Source: Gemmatimonadales bacterium (lineage in GTDB: Bacteria; Gemmatimonadota; Gemmatimonadetes; Gemmatimonadales; GWC2-71-9). Taken from it: a stretch of DNA of 64,000 bases. Positions 27,338 through 35,633 of this stretch are shown piece after piece (the stretch's first letter is position 1; each line of letters opens with the position of its first letter). The notes beneath the pieces are model-generated. The model did not search any database and was not told the origin of the DNA. It saw only the letters and a program-made list of their open reading frames with translations. The translations under genes and the position numbers were made by a program. The stretch is taken from assembly GCA_019637315.1 (NCBI GenBank), contig JAHBVU010000006.1, positions 62,001 through 126,000 of the forward strand. Reading direction: 5' to 3'.

Positions 27338-27715
27338 ATGAGCCACCCTTTCCGATCAGCCGCCCCGCTGCCTGCCCCGACGCTTTCCAAAGCCGTCGTC
27401 CGGGCCGCGAGCCATCTCGGCCTCAATCAGAGCGAGCTCGCCCTGACCCTCGGCATCAGCCGCGCCTCGGCCTCACGACTCGTCGCCGGCCGCTATCAGC
27501 TCTCGCCGACCCGAGGTAAAGAATGGGAGCTTGGCGCTCTGCTGGTGCGGCTTTTCCGTTCCCTCGACGCCCTGGTCGGCCATGGCGACGCGGCCACGAT
27601 CTGGCTCCGGGGACCCAACCGCGATTTGAACGGAACCCCGATTGCCCTGATCGGGACGACGGAAGGCCTGGTCCGGGTCATCCACTACCTCGATGCGGTC
27701 CGTGGCCGAGTCTGA
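27338..27715 (+). CDS. Antitoxin of the Xre/MbcA/ParS type
   Basis: The 125-residue antitoxin has an N-terminal helix-turn-helix (about residues 25-55, LNQSELALTLGISRASASRL) and a C-terminal toxin-binding domain with the pattern WLRGPNRDLNGTPIALI followed by TTEGLVRVIHYLD. It is expected to bind and inhibit the RES toxin and to repress its own promoter. It overlaps the toxin gene by 23 bases. It seems to lack a leader and ribosome-binding site. Confidence 0.9.
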   Translation: MSHPFRSAAPLPAPTLSKAVVRAASHLGLNQSELALTLGISRASASRLVAGRYQLSPTRGKEWELGALLVRLFRSLDALVGHGDAATIWLRGPNRDLNGTPIALIGTTEGLVRVIHYLDAVRGRV

Positions 27716-28427
27716 ACCTGTTTCAGGCCGGCTCGAAGTGTGGCGGGCGGTCGAAGCACAGCACGTCGTGGCGACCATGGCCCTAGTGGACACGGCCGAT
27801 GAACAGCGCGTGCTGGAAGAAATCCTCGAAGCCCACAAGCCGGCGGTGCCTGCCGAGGCGTCCCGGCTCCACTATCTGCTCTTCACCCCATTCCGCTACC
27901 CGACCAGCGAGTTCGGCTCGCGCTTTCGAGCGCCGCATGATCCCGGCGTGTTTTACGGCGCCGACGCCGTCCGCACGGCCTGCGCCGAGGTGGGCTACTG
28001 GCGCTGGCGTTTCCTGATGGCGAGCCCGGCCTTGCCAGAACTCGAGCCCCGTGAGCAGACCGTCTTTCAAGTCCAGCTGCGCGGTCCCGCCATCGACCTC
28101 CGCGAACCGCCCTACTTGCGCCGCCAACGCATCTGGACCGATCCGGACGACTACACCGGCTGCCAAGCCATGGCGCGCAAGGCACGCACCAAAGGCGTGC
28201 AGATCATCCGCTACCGGTCGGTCCGCGACCCCGAGCATGGTGGCTGCGCAGCGGTACTGACCCCTGCGGCATTCGCCCGGCGAACGCCGCTGAAACTGGA
28301 GTCCTGGTACCTGGCCGTGGCCCGCGACCGGGTCCGCTGGTTCCGGGGACGACTCAGCGGACCCGGACGGCACTTCGAGTTCCTCATGTCGGCGAGTACC
28401 GGATTCGACCGCGAACCGGCGGAATGA
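27693..28427 (+). CDS. RES-domain toxin
   Basis: RES toxins are ADP-ribosyltransferase-fold proteins; studied members degrade NAD+ or modify a metabolic enzyme. The 244-residue protein has the expected active-site pattern: Arg in FGSRFR (R77/R79), Tyr in GVFYGA (Y88), Glu in CAEVGYWR (E99), and a C-terminal LMSAS serine region. The central RES block begins near residue 60. It is encoded directly after, and overlapping, its antitoxin. All key residues appear intact, so the module is probably functional. Confidence 0.9.
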   Translation: MRSVAESEPVSGRLEVWRAVEAQHVVATMALVDTADEQRVLEEILEAHKPAVPAEASRLHYLLFTPFRYPTSEFGSRFRAPHDPGVFYGADAVRTACAEVGYWRWRFLMASPALPELEPREQTVFQVQLRGPAIDLREPPYLRRQRIWTDPDDYTGCQAMARKARTKGVQIIRYRSVRDPEHGGCAAVLTPAAFARRTPLKLESWYLAVARDRVRWFRGRLSGPGRHFEFLMSASTGFDREPAE

Positions 28428-28468
28428 CTTGCCCCTGCCGCCAGCTGCCCTGCCGAACGATCCACCCG

Positions 28469-29575
28469 TTACGCCGCCCCCGCGGCAATCTCATGGCCGA
28501 AGAATTTCCGACGGAAGTAAAGACTCACGTGCACCAGCCCGATCAGCACAGGGACCTCCACCAGCGGTCCGACCACGGTAGCAAAGGCAATCGGCGACGT
28601 GATGCCGAAGACGCCGATGGCCACGGCGATTGCCAGCTCGAAGTTGTTGCCTGAAGCGGTGAAAGCCAGGGTCGCTGAGCGCGAGTAGTCCGCGCCGACC
28701 TTCCAGGCCATGAAAAAGCTGGCCAGGAACATCACCGCGAAGTACGCGCTGAGCGGAATGGCGATCCACAACACGTCGAGCGGCTGGTTGATGATCCTGT
28801 CACCCTGCATGGAAAACATCACCACGATCGTGAACAGCAGTGAGATCAGGGTGATCGGCGAGATTCTTGGAATGAAAACCCGATCATACCAGTCGCCGCC
28901 CTTCATGGGCACCAGGATGACCCGGCTGAGAATGCCGGCTGCGAAGGGAATCCCGAGGAAGATCATCACGCTCTTGAAGATCTCGCCGATGCTGACCTCG
29001 ACGACCATCCCTTCCAATCCGAACAGCGGCGGGAGGACGGTAATGAAGACCCAGGCGTAGAACCCGAACGTGACGATCTGGAAAATGCTGTTGAGTGCGA
29101 CCAGGCCCGCCGCGTACTCGGTGTTCCCTTTGGCGAGCAGGTTCCACACCAGCACCATGGCGATGCACCGAGCGATGCCCACCATGATCAGTCCGACCAT
29201 GTACAGGCCCCAGCGATCATCCGGGCCAAACAACGTCGGGGCGATCCAGCCAAAAAACGCCACCGCGAGCGCGAACATCAGGACCGGGCCGACGACCCAG
29301 TTCTGCAGCAGCGACAGGCCGACGATCCTCACGTCGGAAAACACCTTCGGCAGCATCTCGTACTTCACCTTGGCCAGCGGCGGGTACATCATCAATATCA
29401 AACCGAAGGCGATCAGCAGATTGGTATGCTCACCAACCGTTAGCGCCTGATTGAAACGATGAACGCCGACCGGAGCAAGGTAGCCGAGCAGTACTCCGAG
29501 ACCCATTGCGGCGAAGATCCAGACCGTCAGGTAGCGGTCCAGCAGCGACATCTTCCCGGCGACGCCTTGGCTCAT
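28469..29575 (-). CDS. acr3: Arsenite efflux transporter, ACR3 family
   Basis: The 368-residue inner-membrane protein has about ten helices and exports As(III) driven by the proton gradient. [13 protein letters not shown] holds the essential cysteine of helix 4 (near residue 130), and [15 protein letters not shown] is the conserved helix 9 signature with its Glu. It lies at the far end of the arsenic cluster, 139 bases after the metallophosphoesterase gene. No separate ArsR-type operator was seen just upstream, so it may be read from the arsM or arsR promoter. Confidence 0.94.
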   Translation of the reverse strand: MSQGVAGKMSLLDRYLTVWIFAAMGLGVLLGYLAPVGVHRFNQALTVGEHTNLLIAFGLILMMYPPLAKVKYEMLPKVFSDVRIVGLSLLQNWVVGPVLMFALAVAFFGWIAPTLFGPDDRWGLYMVGLIMVGIARCIAMVLVWNLLAKGNTEYAAGLVALNSIFQIVTFGFYAWVFITVLPPLFGLEGMVVEVSIGEIFKSVMIFLGIPFAAGILSRVILVPMKGGDWYDRVFIPRISPITLISLLFTIVVMFSMQGDRIINQPLDVLWIAIPLSAYFAVMFLASFFMAWKVGADYSRSATLAFTASGNNFELAIAVAIGVFGITSPIAFATVVGPLVEVPVLIGLVHVSLYFRRKFFGHEIAAGAA

Positions 29576-29714
29576 GATGCGGTCCTGTTATTGGTACGTT
29601 CCATAGACTGGAGATCCGATCGTGCACGCCCTCGAGTACGGGGTGGTCTCGGGGAATCGTGCTCCTCACTATGCGTCGCGGATGACCGTCGAGATGGCCC
29701 GAACCACGATCGGA

Positions 29715-30470
29715 CTATGCGGCCCCGCCGCGACGCAGTTCCTCGGCAAAACGACCGGGCAGCTCGCTCGCCAGAATCGCGGTCGCCGCCCGGTCCAAGT
29801 CGTAGTCGACCCGGATGAGCGCAACCGTGAGTTGCTCCGCACGCGCATCGACCAGGGCATAGCCGGCGCGTGGATCGCCGTCCTTCGGGCGCCCGACGCT
29901 CCCGGTGTTGAGGTAGTGAATGCCGTCGACCACGCGATGCCACGGACGATGGGTGTGACCGAAGGCGATCAGGTCGCCGGTCCGGGCACCGGCATGCGCA
30001 GCCATCTTGCGACAGAAGTCGTCGGGACGGTCTTCGGTCCAATAGACGGTGTTGAGGGTCGGCGTGCCATGCACCAGGATCAGTCGTGGACCGGCGGCAT
30101 GGCCGCCTCGAACCCCGACGTCGATCCGAAACGGCAACGCCGCAAGGCGCCGCTTGGTCTCTGCCGACACGTGGCGGCGAGTCCAGTCGTAGCTCTGATG
30201 ACTGGCGGCCTCCTGCTCCAGATTTTCGTAGCGGCAGCCACAGTGGCTGTGATCGAACCCGACCGTCGAGTCATAGTTGCCCGCCACACCCGGCACGGCG
30301 CGGCGGTCGAGCAACGCCACCACCTCGTTGGGCCAGGGTGCGTATCCGACCAGGTCGCCGAGGTGGTAGATGGCCGCATCAGGGAAGCGGGCGTCGATGT
30401 CCGCCAGGACCGCTTCCAAAGCCGGCAGGTTGGCATGAATGTCCGAGACTAGAGCATATCGCACTGTCAC
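29715..30470 (-). CDS. Metallophosphoesterase in the arsenic cluster
   Basis: The 251-residue calcineurin-like phosphoesterase has the full set of dinuclear metal motifs: SDIHANLPAL, GDLVGY, GNYDS, VHGTP and GHTHRP. It belongs to the YfcE-like single-domain group. It sits between arsM and acr3 on the same strand, 48 bases after the arsM stop. A role in arsenic handling, for example on arsenate esters or as an accessory phosphatase, is suggested only by position. No arsenate reductase gene is present in the cluster. Confidence 0.88.
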   Translation of the reverse strand: MTVRYALVSDIHANLPALEAVLADIDARFPDAAIYHLGDLVGYAPWPNEVVALLDRRAVPGVAGNYDSTVGFDHSHCGCRYENLEQEAASHQSYDWTRRHVSAETKRRLAALPFRIDVGVRGGHAAGPRLILVHGTPTLNTVYWTEDRPDDFCRKMAAHAGARTGDLIAFGHTHRPWHRVVDGIHYLNTGSVGRPKDGDPRAGYALVDARAEQLTVALIRVDYDLDRAATAILASELPGRFAEELRRGGAA

Positions 30471-30518
30471 CTCACCATTTCCACTCCGGGCCGGTCACCC
30501 GCGTCCGTGCCTGCTCGT

Positions 30519-31406
30519 TCATCCCGCGACCAACCCCGGCTTGCGGGCTCGCACGAACGCACCCATGACACGCCCGTCGACGTCGTGTGCCAGCCGATCA
30601 GCATCGAGCCCGGCTCCGGCCAGCAACTCGCGCGCATCCTCGAAGCGGTAGATCCGGGTCGGCTCGATCGAGCTGTCCGCAAACCCAGCCTCGGCCAGCA
30701 GTCGGAGGAAGGTTTGCTCCTCGAGCGCACCGGCTACGCAGCCGACCCACAGCTCCATGCTCTGCCGGACGTCTGGCGGCACCTCGCCGCGAATCACGAC
30801 GTCCGACACGGCAAAACGCCCCCCGGGACGCAGCACCCGGAACGCCTCACGCAAGACCCGCCCCTTGTCGCCCGACAGATTGATGACGCAGTTGGAGATG
30901 ATCACGTCGACGGAGGCGTCGGGCAGCGGAATCTGCTCGATCTCACCCTTCAGGAACGTCACGTTGGTCGCTCCCGCTTCCCGCGCATTGTCGCGCGCGA
31001 GCGCCAGCATCTCGTCCGTCATATCGAGACCATAGGCGTGGCCGGTGGGACCGACCCGGCGCGCCGAAAGCAGCACGTCGATCCCTCCCCCCGAGCCAAG
31101 ATCGAGCACCGTCTCACCCGGGTGCAACTCGGCCAGTGCCGTTGGATTGCCGCAACCGAGCGAGGCCAGCAGCGCCTGCGCAGGAAGACCAGCCGTCTCG
31201 ACGGTGTCGTAGAGGTTCGAGGTAATCGGGTCGGCGCAGTCGGAGCCAGGCCCCGCTCCGCAACAGCCGTTGGCCTGGCCGGCCCGGACGCGCTCGGCGG
31301 CGGCGCCGTACTTCTCGCGAACCACGGTGCGGATCTGCCCCGGCTCAGCGGCCTTGTTGTCGCAGCATCCCGGAGGGCAGCAGGCCTCGGATGTTGGATC
31401 ACTCAT
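30519..31406 (-). CDS. arsM: Arsenite S-adenosylmethionine methyltransferase
   Basis: ArsM methylates As(III) with SAM to give volatile or less toxic species. The 295-residue protein has the SAM-binding motif [10 protein letters not shown] (residues 101-110) and the conserved arsenic-binding cysteines at C85, C173 (SNCVINL) and C223 (VGCVAGAL), plus C57. The N-terminus holds an extra cysteine-rich stretch (CCPPGCC). A strong GGGGAGG ribosome-binding site precedes ATG at 31406. A perfect inverted repeat matching the arsR operator lies just upstream. Confidence 0.95.
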   Translation of the reverse strand: MSDPTSEACCPPGCCDNKAAEPGQIRTVVREKYGAAAERVRAGQANGCCGAGPGSDCADPITSNLYDTVETAGLPAQALLASLGCGNPTALAELHPGETVLDLGSGGGIDVLLSARRVGPTGHAYGLDMTDEMLALARDNAREAGATNVTFLKGEIEQIPLPDASVDVIISNCVINLSGDKGRVLREAFRVLRPGGRFAVSDVVIRGEVPPDVRQSMELWVGCVAGALEEQTFLRLLAEAGFADSSIEPTRIYRFEDARELLAGAGLDADRLAHDVDGRVMGAFVRARKPGLVAG

Positions 31407-31417
31407 ACGTCCTCCCC

Positions 31418-31433
31418 ATCAAGAAAACTTGAT
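31418..31433. promoter_or_regulatory. ArsR-type operator upstream of arsM
   Basis: ATCAAGAAAACTTGAT is a perfect inverted repeat of two 6-base arms around 4 bases. It has the same ATCAA-N6-TTGAT frame as the site in the arsR promoter. It lies directly before the arsM ribosome-binding site, so a bound repressor would cover the likely transcription start. Confidence 0.7.
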
Positions 31434-31450
31434 ATATCGAGCACAAAAAA

Positions 31451-31774
31451 TCAGCCACAGCACTTCGAATCGGCGGACCCCGTCGCGGTGAAGGTCGGCA
31501 CTAGGTCCTCCAGGGCCCCTTGCAGGTCGCTCAACGCTGCCGACCGAACTGTGTAGTAGACCCAGCGCCCCTCCCGACGGTCCGTAACGAGACCTGCGTC
31601 CTTGAGCACCTTGAGGTGAAACGAGAGCCGTGACTGGGCCGCATCCAGCACGCCGGTCAGTTCGCAGACGCACCGTTCCCCCCCGCGCAGCAAACCGAGG
31701 ATCTGCAAGCGGGTCGGGTCGGACAGGGCCTGGAACAAACGGGCGGTCTCAACGCCGGTGGTGGCAGCGGTCAT
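31451..31774 (-). CDS. arsR: ArsR-family arsenical repressor
   Basis: The 107-residue winged-helix repressor has the metalloid site ERCVCEL (C35, C37), matching the classical ELCVCDL motif, followed by the recognition helix AAQSRLSFHLKVLKDAGLV. A further Cys pair lies at the C-terminus (C105, C106) and may supply extra As(III) ligands. Its ATG is only 6 bases from the predicted -10 box, so the transcript appears leaderless. It heads the arsR-arsM-phosphoesterase-acr3 series. Confidence 0.94.
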   Translation of the reverse strand: MTAATTGVETARLFQALSDPTRLQILGLLRGGERCVCELTGVLDAAQSRLSFHLKVLKDAGLVTDRREGRWVYYTVRSAALSDLQGALEDLVPTFTATGSADSKCCG

Positions 31775-31780
31775 GATCTC

Positions 31781-31808
31781 AATGTATCAACAATAGTTGA
31801 TGAGTCAA
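31781..31808 (-). promoter_or_regulatory. arsR promoter with operator in its spacer
   Basis: On the minus strand TTGACT (31808-31803) and TACATT (31786-31781) are 16 bases apart. The perfect inverted repeat ATCAACTATTGTTGAT (31801-31786) fills the spacer, so a bound ArsR would block polymerase. The predicted start point coincides with the ATG at 31774. Confidence 0.7.
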
Positions 31809-31809
31809 G

Positions 31810-33024
31810 TCACCACCGGAGCAGCCCGACCCGGATCAGCCCGACGACGGCGCCGACCAGGACGAGCCAGGCCACGCCCAGCCGGAACCGCCAGAGGAGT
31901 ATGAAGGCCGCCAGCCCCAGGAAGATTGCGAATGGGTCATGGAGGGCCGTTCTCGCCATCAGGCCAGTGACCGCCGCCATCAGCGCGAGCGAGGCCAGGT
32001 TGAGTCCATCGAGCGCCGCACCAACCGTGGCCGACCGTCGCAACCGCGGAATCAGCGGACCACTCAGCGCCACGAAGACAAAGGCCGGCAAAAAGATCCC
32101 GGCGGTGCCCACGAGTGCGCCGATCGGGCCCGCAAGCCAATAGCCAATGAACGTGGCGACGGTAAAGAGTGGCCCGGGAATCACCTGGCCAATGGCCACG
32201 ATATCGAGCAACTGGCTCTCCGAAATCCACCCCAGGCGCTCGACGAAGTCGGCTCGCAGAAAGGCAAACAGGACATAGCCGCTGCCAAAGAGAACGGCAC
32301 CAATCTTTGCAAAAGTGAGGAAAAGGGTCGTCAAGCTGAAGCCGATGGCGCCTGTCGCAGTTGCGATCACGCCTGCGGCGGCCATCGCTTTGACGGGTTC
32401 TGCCGAGGCAGGTTCCGACCGCAAAACGACCAGCGACGATACGACGGGCATCGTGGGGCCGGCAACGATTCGGCGGCAGGCAACCATGACCAGCGCGGCG
32501 GCCGCGAGAACAGCCAGCTCATGCACACCTAGCAGTATTGCCACCAACGATGCCAAGCCCAGCACCGCCGCTGCGACATCCTTGACTGCGGTGCGCCCAA
32601 GCCGCCACACTGCATGAGCAACCACGGCAACGACGATGGGCTTGATACTCTCGAGCACGGCGGCCGCATCGGGAACGCTGCCGAACCGCCGGTAAAGCTC
32701 CGCCAGTCCAACAGCAATCAGCGCGGCTGGAAGGATGAAGCAGACGCCCGCCGTCAGCAGTCCACGCCAGCCGGCGCGCAGATAGCCGATATGCAGTGCC
32801 AGCTCGGTCGAGTTCGGTCCGGGAATCAGGTTGGTGGCCCCGACGAAGTCGAGGAACGTGCCGCGATCGAGCCAGCGGCGACGTTCGACGACTTCGCCTT
32901 CCATCATGGCAGTGTGGGCGGCCGGTCCACCGAAGGCGATCGTCCCGAGCTTGAGAAAGACGGTCGCCAACTCTCGAAGGTTGCCCGCGGGCTCCTGTGC
33001 CGGCCCGCCCGGTTCAGCTGCCAT
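31810..33024 (-). CDS. chrA: Chromate transporter ChrA, long form
   Basis: The protein of about 404 residues has two homologous CHR domains in tandem, each opening with a similar pattern (FLKLGTIAFGGPAAH in the first and FAKIGAVLFGSGYVL in the second). LIPGPNSTELA and VIPGPLFTVATFIGY are the paired PGP motifs. ChrA exports chromate. ATG at 33024 overlaps the DoxX stop; a GTG at 33045 with a GGTGAGG element is an alternative start. Transcription is likely coupled to the DoxX gene. The gene abuts the arsR promoter, making a metal(loid)-resistance block. Confidence 0.92.
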   Translation of the reverse strand: MAAEPGGPAQEPAGNLRELATVFLKLGTIAFGGPAAHTAMMEGEVVERRRWLDRGTFLDFVGATNLIPGPNSTELALHIGYLRAGWRGLLTAGVCFILPAALIAVGLAELYRRFGSVPDAAAVLESIKPIVVAVVAHAVWRLGRTAVKDVAAAVLGLASLVAILLGVHELAVLAAAALVMVACRRIVAGPTMPVVSSLVVLRSEPASAEPVKAMAAAGVIATATGAIGFSLTTLFLTFAKIGAVLFGSGYVLFAFLRADFVERLGWISESQLLDIVAIGQVIPGPLFTVATFIGYWLAGPIGALVGTAGIFLPAFVFVALSGPLIPRLRRSATVGAALDGLNLASLALMAAVTGLMARTALHDPFAIFLGLAAFILLWRFRLGVAWLVLVGAVVGLIRVGLLRW

Positions 33025-33514
33025 CGCCTGGTGGCGGACTGCCACCCCTCACCCCCCGCCGCGATCGAATCTCGTCCAGCGACCACGCGCCAGCGCCAAC
33101 CGCGAGCAGGTACAGCGAACCAAGCGTCATTGCAAAGTCGGTGCGTCCCTCATGCGCGAGGCCCCACCACCCGTAGTAGGGAATCTGGCGGACTCGGAAT
33201 GGTCCCAGGTCCGCACCGAGGAGGATCGGCAGCTTGGTCGTCAGAAACGCCACCGCCATGATGCCAAGCAAGGGTACCACGGCCAGGCGAACGGCCAGGC
33301 CGGCGAGCACCATTGCGCCGGCCCCAATCTCGATGGCGCCCACCAACGGACCCAGGACCTCCGGGGTGGGAATCCCGATTCGGGCAAAGCGGCCGGCCCC
33401 AACTTCCGCCGGAAACAGAAACTTCTGGATTCCTTCCGACAGAAAAACCCCGCCCACCATGATTCGAATGAGCAGGGTTGCCGGAAACTGACTCCAGCCC
33501 CGGGAGGATGTCAT
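33014..33514 (-). CDS. DoxX-family membrane protein
   Basis: This 166-residue protein has four predicted helices and the DoxX opening LLIRIMVGGVFLSEGIQKFL. The family is linked to redox and stress roles in the membrane, but the precise activity of this type is unknown. It overlaps chrA by about 11 bases and follows the M48 protease stop by 6 bases, so transcription from the protease gene may continue through it. Confidence 0.87.
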   Translation of the reverse strand: MTSSRGWSQFPATLLIRIMVGGVFLSEGIQKFLFPAEVGAGRFARIGIPTPEVLGPLVGAIEIGAGAMVLAGLAVRLAVVPLLGIMAVAFLTTKLPILLGADLGPFRVRQIPYYGWWGLAHEGRTDFAMTLGSLYLLAVGAGAWSLDEIRSRRGVRGGSPPPGDGS

Positions 33515-33520
33515 GCGGAC

Positions 33521-34990
33521 CTACTGCACTCGCTTCACCATGGTACCCGACTTGAGAACGTCAGTCGTTGCATTCGCCCCATTGATGTAGGCAACCGCGG
33601 TGACGGAAGCCTGGCTCGGGTACTGCCGGTGGAACTCGTCGACCGTCATATCCCGGGTCAGCCGCACCAGGCGAATGCGAACCGGCTGCCTGGCAAGCGC
33701 CGCCTGATCGGTCAGCCGCCCGAAACTCTGGATCGACTGACTCAGAACGTTTCGGTATGAGGCCCACTGCGCAGCAGGAGTATAGCCCAGCAACTGGAAG
33801 GTGTTCCCGCCGTGGGACACGTAGCTGACCCGCCCCGCAACCACGCCGCCTTGCGTCTGAGCTTGAAACTCGGCAGACGCCGCCGGCAAACCGTTGATCG
33901 AGGCGTTGGAGGTTGCCCCTGCCTGAATGCCCTGCTGACCGAGGAACTGGGTCAACGCCTGTGCCGGCGCCGCTTTGCCAGGTACGCTGAGCACCACCAT
34001 GGCGTCCTGCCCGCTGCTGACACCCACGACCGCCGCCGCCTGGTTCTGCGTCTGCCAGCCGTTGGGAAAGTCGAAGCGAAACGCCATGTCGGGATGATTG
34101 AAGCGGGTGCCCTCGAAGAACCCATGGCGGGGGTTCTCGCCGAAAACGAGGCCATCCATGCGCTGGATGAAGGCATCACGGTTGAGTTTGGCCTTGCTGA
34201 AATCAACCGTGACCCCTGCCAGCCGCTCTTCGGTCCTGGCAATTCGATTCTCAGGATCCGGATGAGTCGACAGCCACTGCGGCAGTCGACCCTCCGCGGT
34301 GGGGCCTCCGCTGACGCGACTCAGCATGGCAAACATGCTCTGCATGGCCCGGACGTCGTAGCCGTCATTGAGTGCGTACTTGAATCCCAGGTCGTCAGCC
34401 TGCGTTTCCGCATCGCGACCGTATTTGAGAAACATCAGTCCGAGCCCCTGGCCCGCGACGCCGGCAATCGCGGCGACTTCACTGCTCAGAATGCTCCCGA
34501 CCCCCAGCAGGCCCTGCGCCAGCTGAGTACGGGAGATCTGCTGCACGGAATGCTTGGCCGTGATATGGCCGATTTCATGGCCGAGTACCGACGCCAGTTC
34601 CGCTTCGTTCTGCATGAAGGCGAGGATGCCGCGAGTCACGAAGATCGGCCCGCCCGGCAACGCGAACGCGTTGACGGCGGCATCGTCGACGACCTCGAAC
34701 GACCATGGCAGACCGGGGCGCTCCGACTCACGGGCCAGGCGCATCCCGATGGTCCGGACATACTCCTGCAACGCGGCGTCCTGGACCAGGCCCATCGACT
34801 GACGCACCTCCTGGGCACCCTGTTGCCCCATTGCGATTTCCTGCGACTCGGAAACGAAGGAAAGCTCGCGCCGCCCCGTTACAGGATTGGTGGCGCAGGC
34901 ACCGGCAAAGCCGGCCAGCAGGGTCGACAGCACGACCGTACGCACCAGGCTTCCAGTCTGCAGCATCATCGGTTGGACTCCATTGGCCAT
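33521..34990 (-). CDS. M48-family metalloprotease lipoprotein
   Basis: The 489-residue secreted protease resembles the BepA/LoiP group that polices outer-membrane assembly. The signal peptide ends in a lipobox-like FAGAC (Cys near residue 31). The zinc motif HEIGH lies near residue 135, with the third ligand Glu in DAETQADDLG. After the catalytic part come a DUF-like domain and a C-terminal region resembling LysM-type turns (DMTVDEFHRQYPSQASV). ATG at 34990 is preferred because it starts the signal peptide; the longer open frame adds an unlikely basic stretch. Confidence 0.9.
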   Translation of the reverse strand: MANGVQPMMLQTGSLVRTVVLSTLLAGFAGACATNPVTGRRELSFVSESQEIAMGQQGAQEVRQSMGLVQDAALQEYVRTIGMRLARESERPGLPWSFEVVDDAAVNAFALPGGPIFVTRGILAFMQNEAELASVLGHEIGHITAKHSVQQISRTQLAQGLLGVGSILSSEVAAIAGVAGQGLGLMFLKYGRDAETQADDLGFKYALNDGYDVRAMQSMFAMLSRVSGGPTAEGRLPQWLSTHPDPENRIARTEERLAGVTVDFSKAKLNRDAFIQRMDGLVFGENPRHGFFEGTRFNHPDMAFRFDFPNGWQTQNQAAAVVGVSSGQDAMVVLSVPGKAAPAQALTQFLGQQGIQAGATSNASINGLPAASAEFQAQTQGGVVAGRVSYVSHGGNTFQLLGYTPAAQWASYRNVLSQSIQSFGRLTDQAALARQPVRIRLVRLTRDMTVDEFHRQYPSQASVTAVAYINGANATTDVLKSGTMVKRVQ

Positions 34991-35114
34991 GGTCGACTTC
35001 GGGTTGACCGAACATCTATCTTTCAGACGATCGTTAACCGCCGCCTGACACATCCTTCGGGTTATGATCGCGACCTCGGACAGCGGCGGCAAGGGGTCCC
35101 AACAGGGAGGACGT

Positions 35115-35633
35115 ATGGTCCGAACCGGATGGCTGCTGGCACTCGCCGGCCTGCTGTGGCTACCAGCCAGCACGGCTGCCCAGGAGGCAACGACGGTGTT
35201 CGTGGTCCGGCACGCTGAGCGGGCCTCGAGCGAGACCGACTCACCCCTCAGCGAGGTGGGGCGGACTCGCGCATCTGCCCTGGCCCACGCCCTGGCCAGC
35301 GCTCGGATCGACGCGATCTTCACATCCCAGTTCAAACGCACCCAGGAAACCGCCGCTCCGCTGGGTGCCGCGACGGGCCTGGCAGCGCAAACCGTCGACG
35401 CCCGCGATCAGGAGGCTCTGGTCAAGGCCATCGCCGCTCTGCCTCCCGGCAGCCGCGTGCTGGTCGTGAGTCACAGCAATCTGGTGCCGGTCATCGTGAC
35501 CCGGCTGTCCGGGCAACCTGTTCCGGAAATGACCGAGGCGGAGTTCGACTGGCTCTATCAGGTGACGATGACGACGCCGGGAAGGGGTACGGTCATCCCG
35601 CTTCGCTACGGCGGGCCGTCAGCGAAACATTAG
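35115..35633 (+). CDS. Exported histidine phosphatase
   Basis: The 172-residue phosphoglycerate-mutase-fold enzyme has a signal peptide (residues 1-24), the catalytic VVRHAERAS with Ala in place of Gly in the RHG motif, the phosphate-binding Arg in FTSQFKRTQET, and the second histidine in VVSHSN. It probably hydrolyses a periplasmic phosphate ester. A GGGAGG box 4 bases before ATG at 35115 fixes the start. Its 3' end overlaps the convergent VanZ gene by 41 bases. Confidence 0.9.
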   Translation: MVRTGWLLALAGLLWLPASTAAQEATTVFVVRHAERASSETDSPLSEVGRTRASALAHALASARIDAIFTSQFKRTQETAAPLGAATGLAAQTVDARDQEALVKAIAALPPGSRVLVVSHSNLVPVIVTRLSGQPVPEMTEAEFDWLYQVTMTTPGRGTVIPLRYGGPSAKH

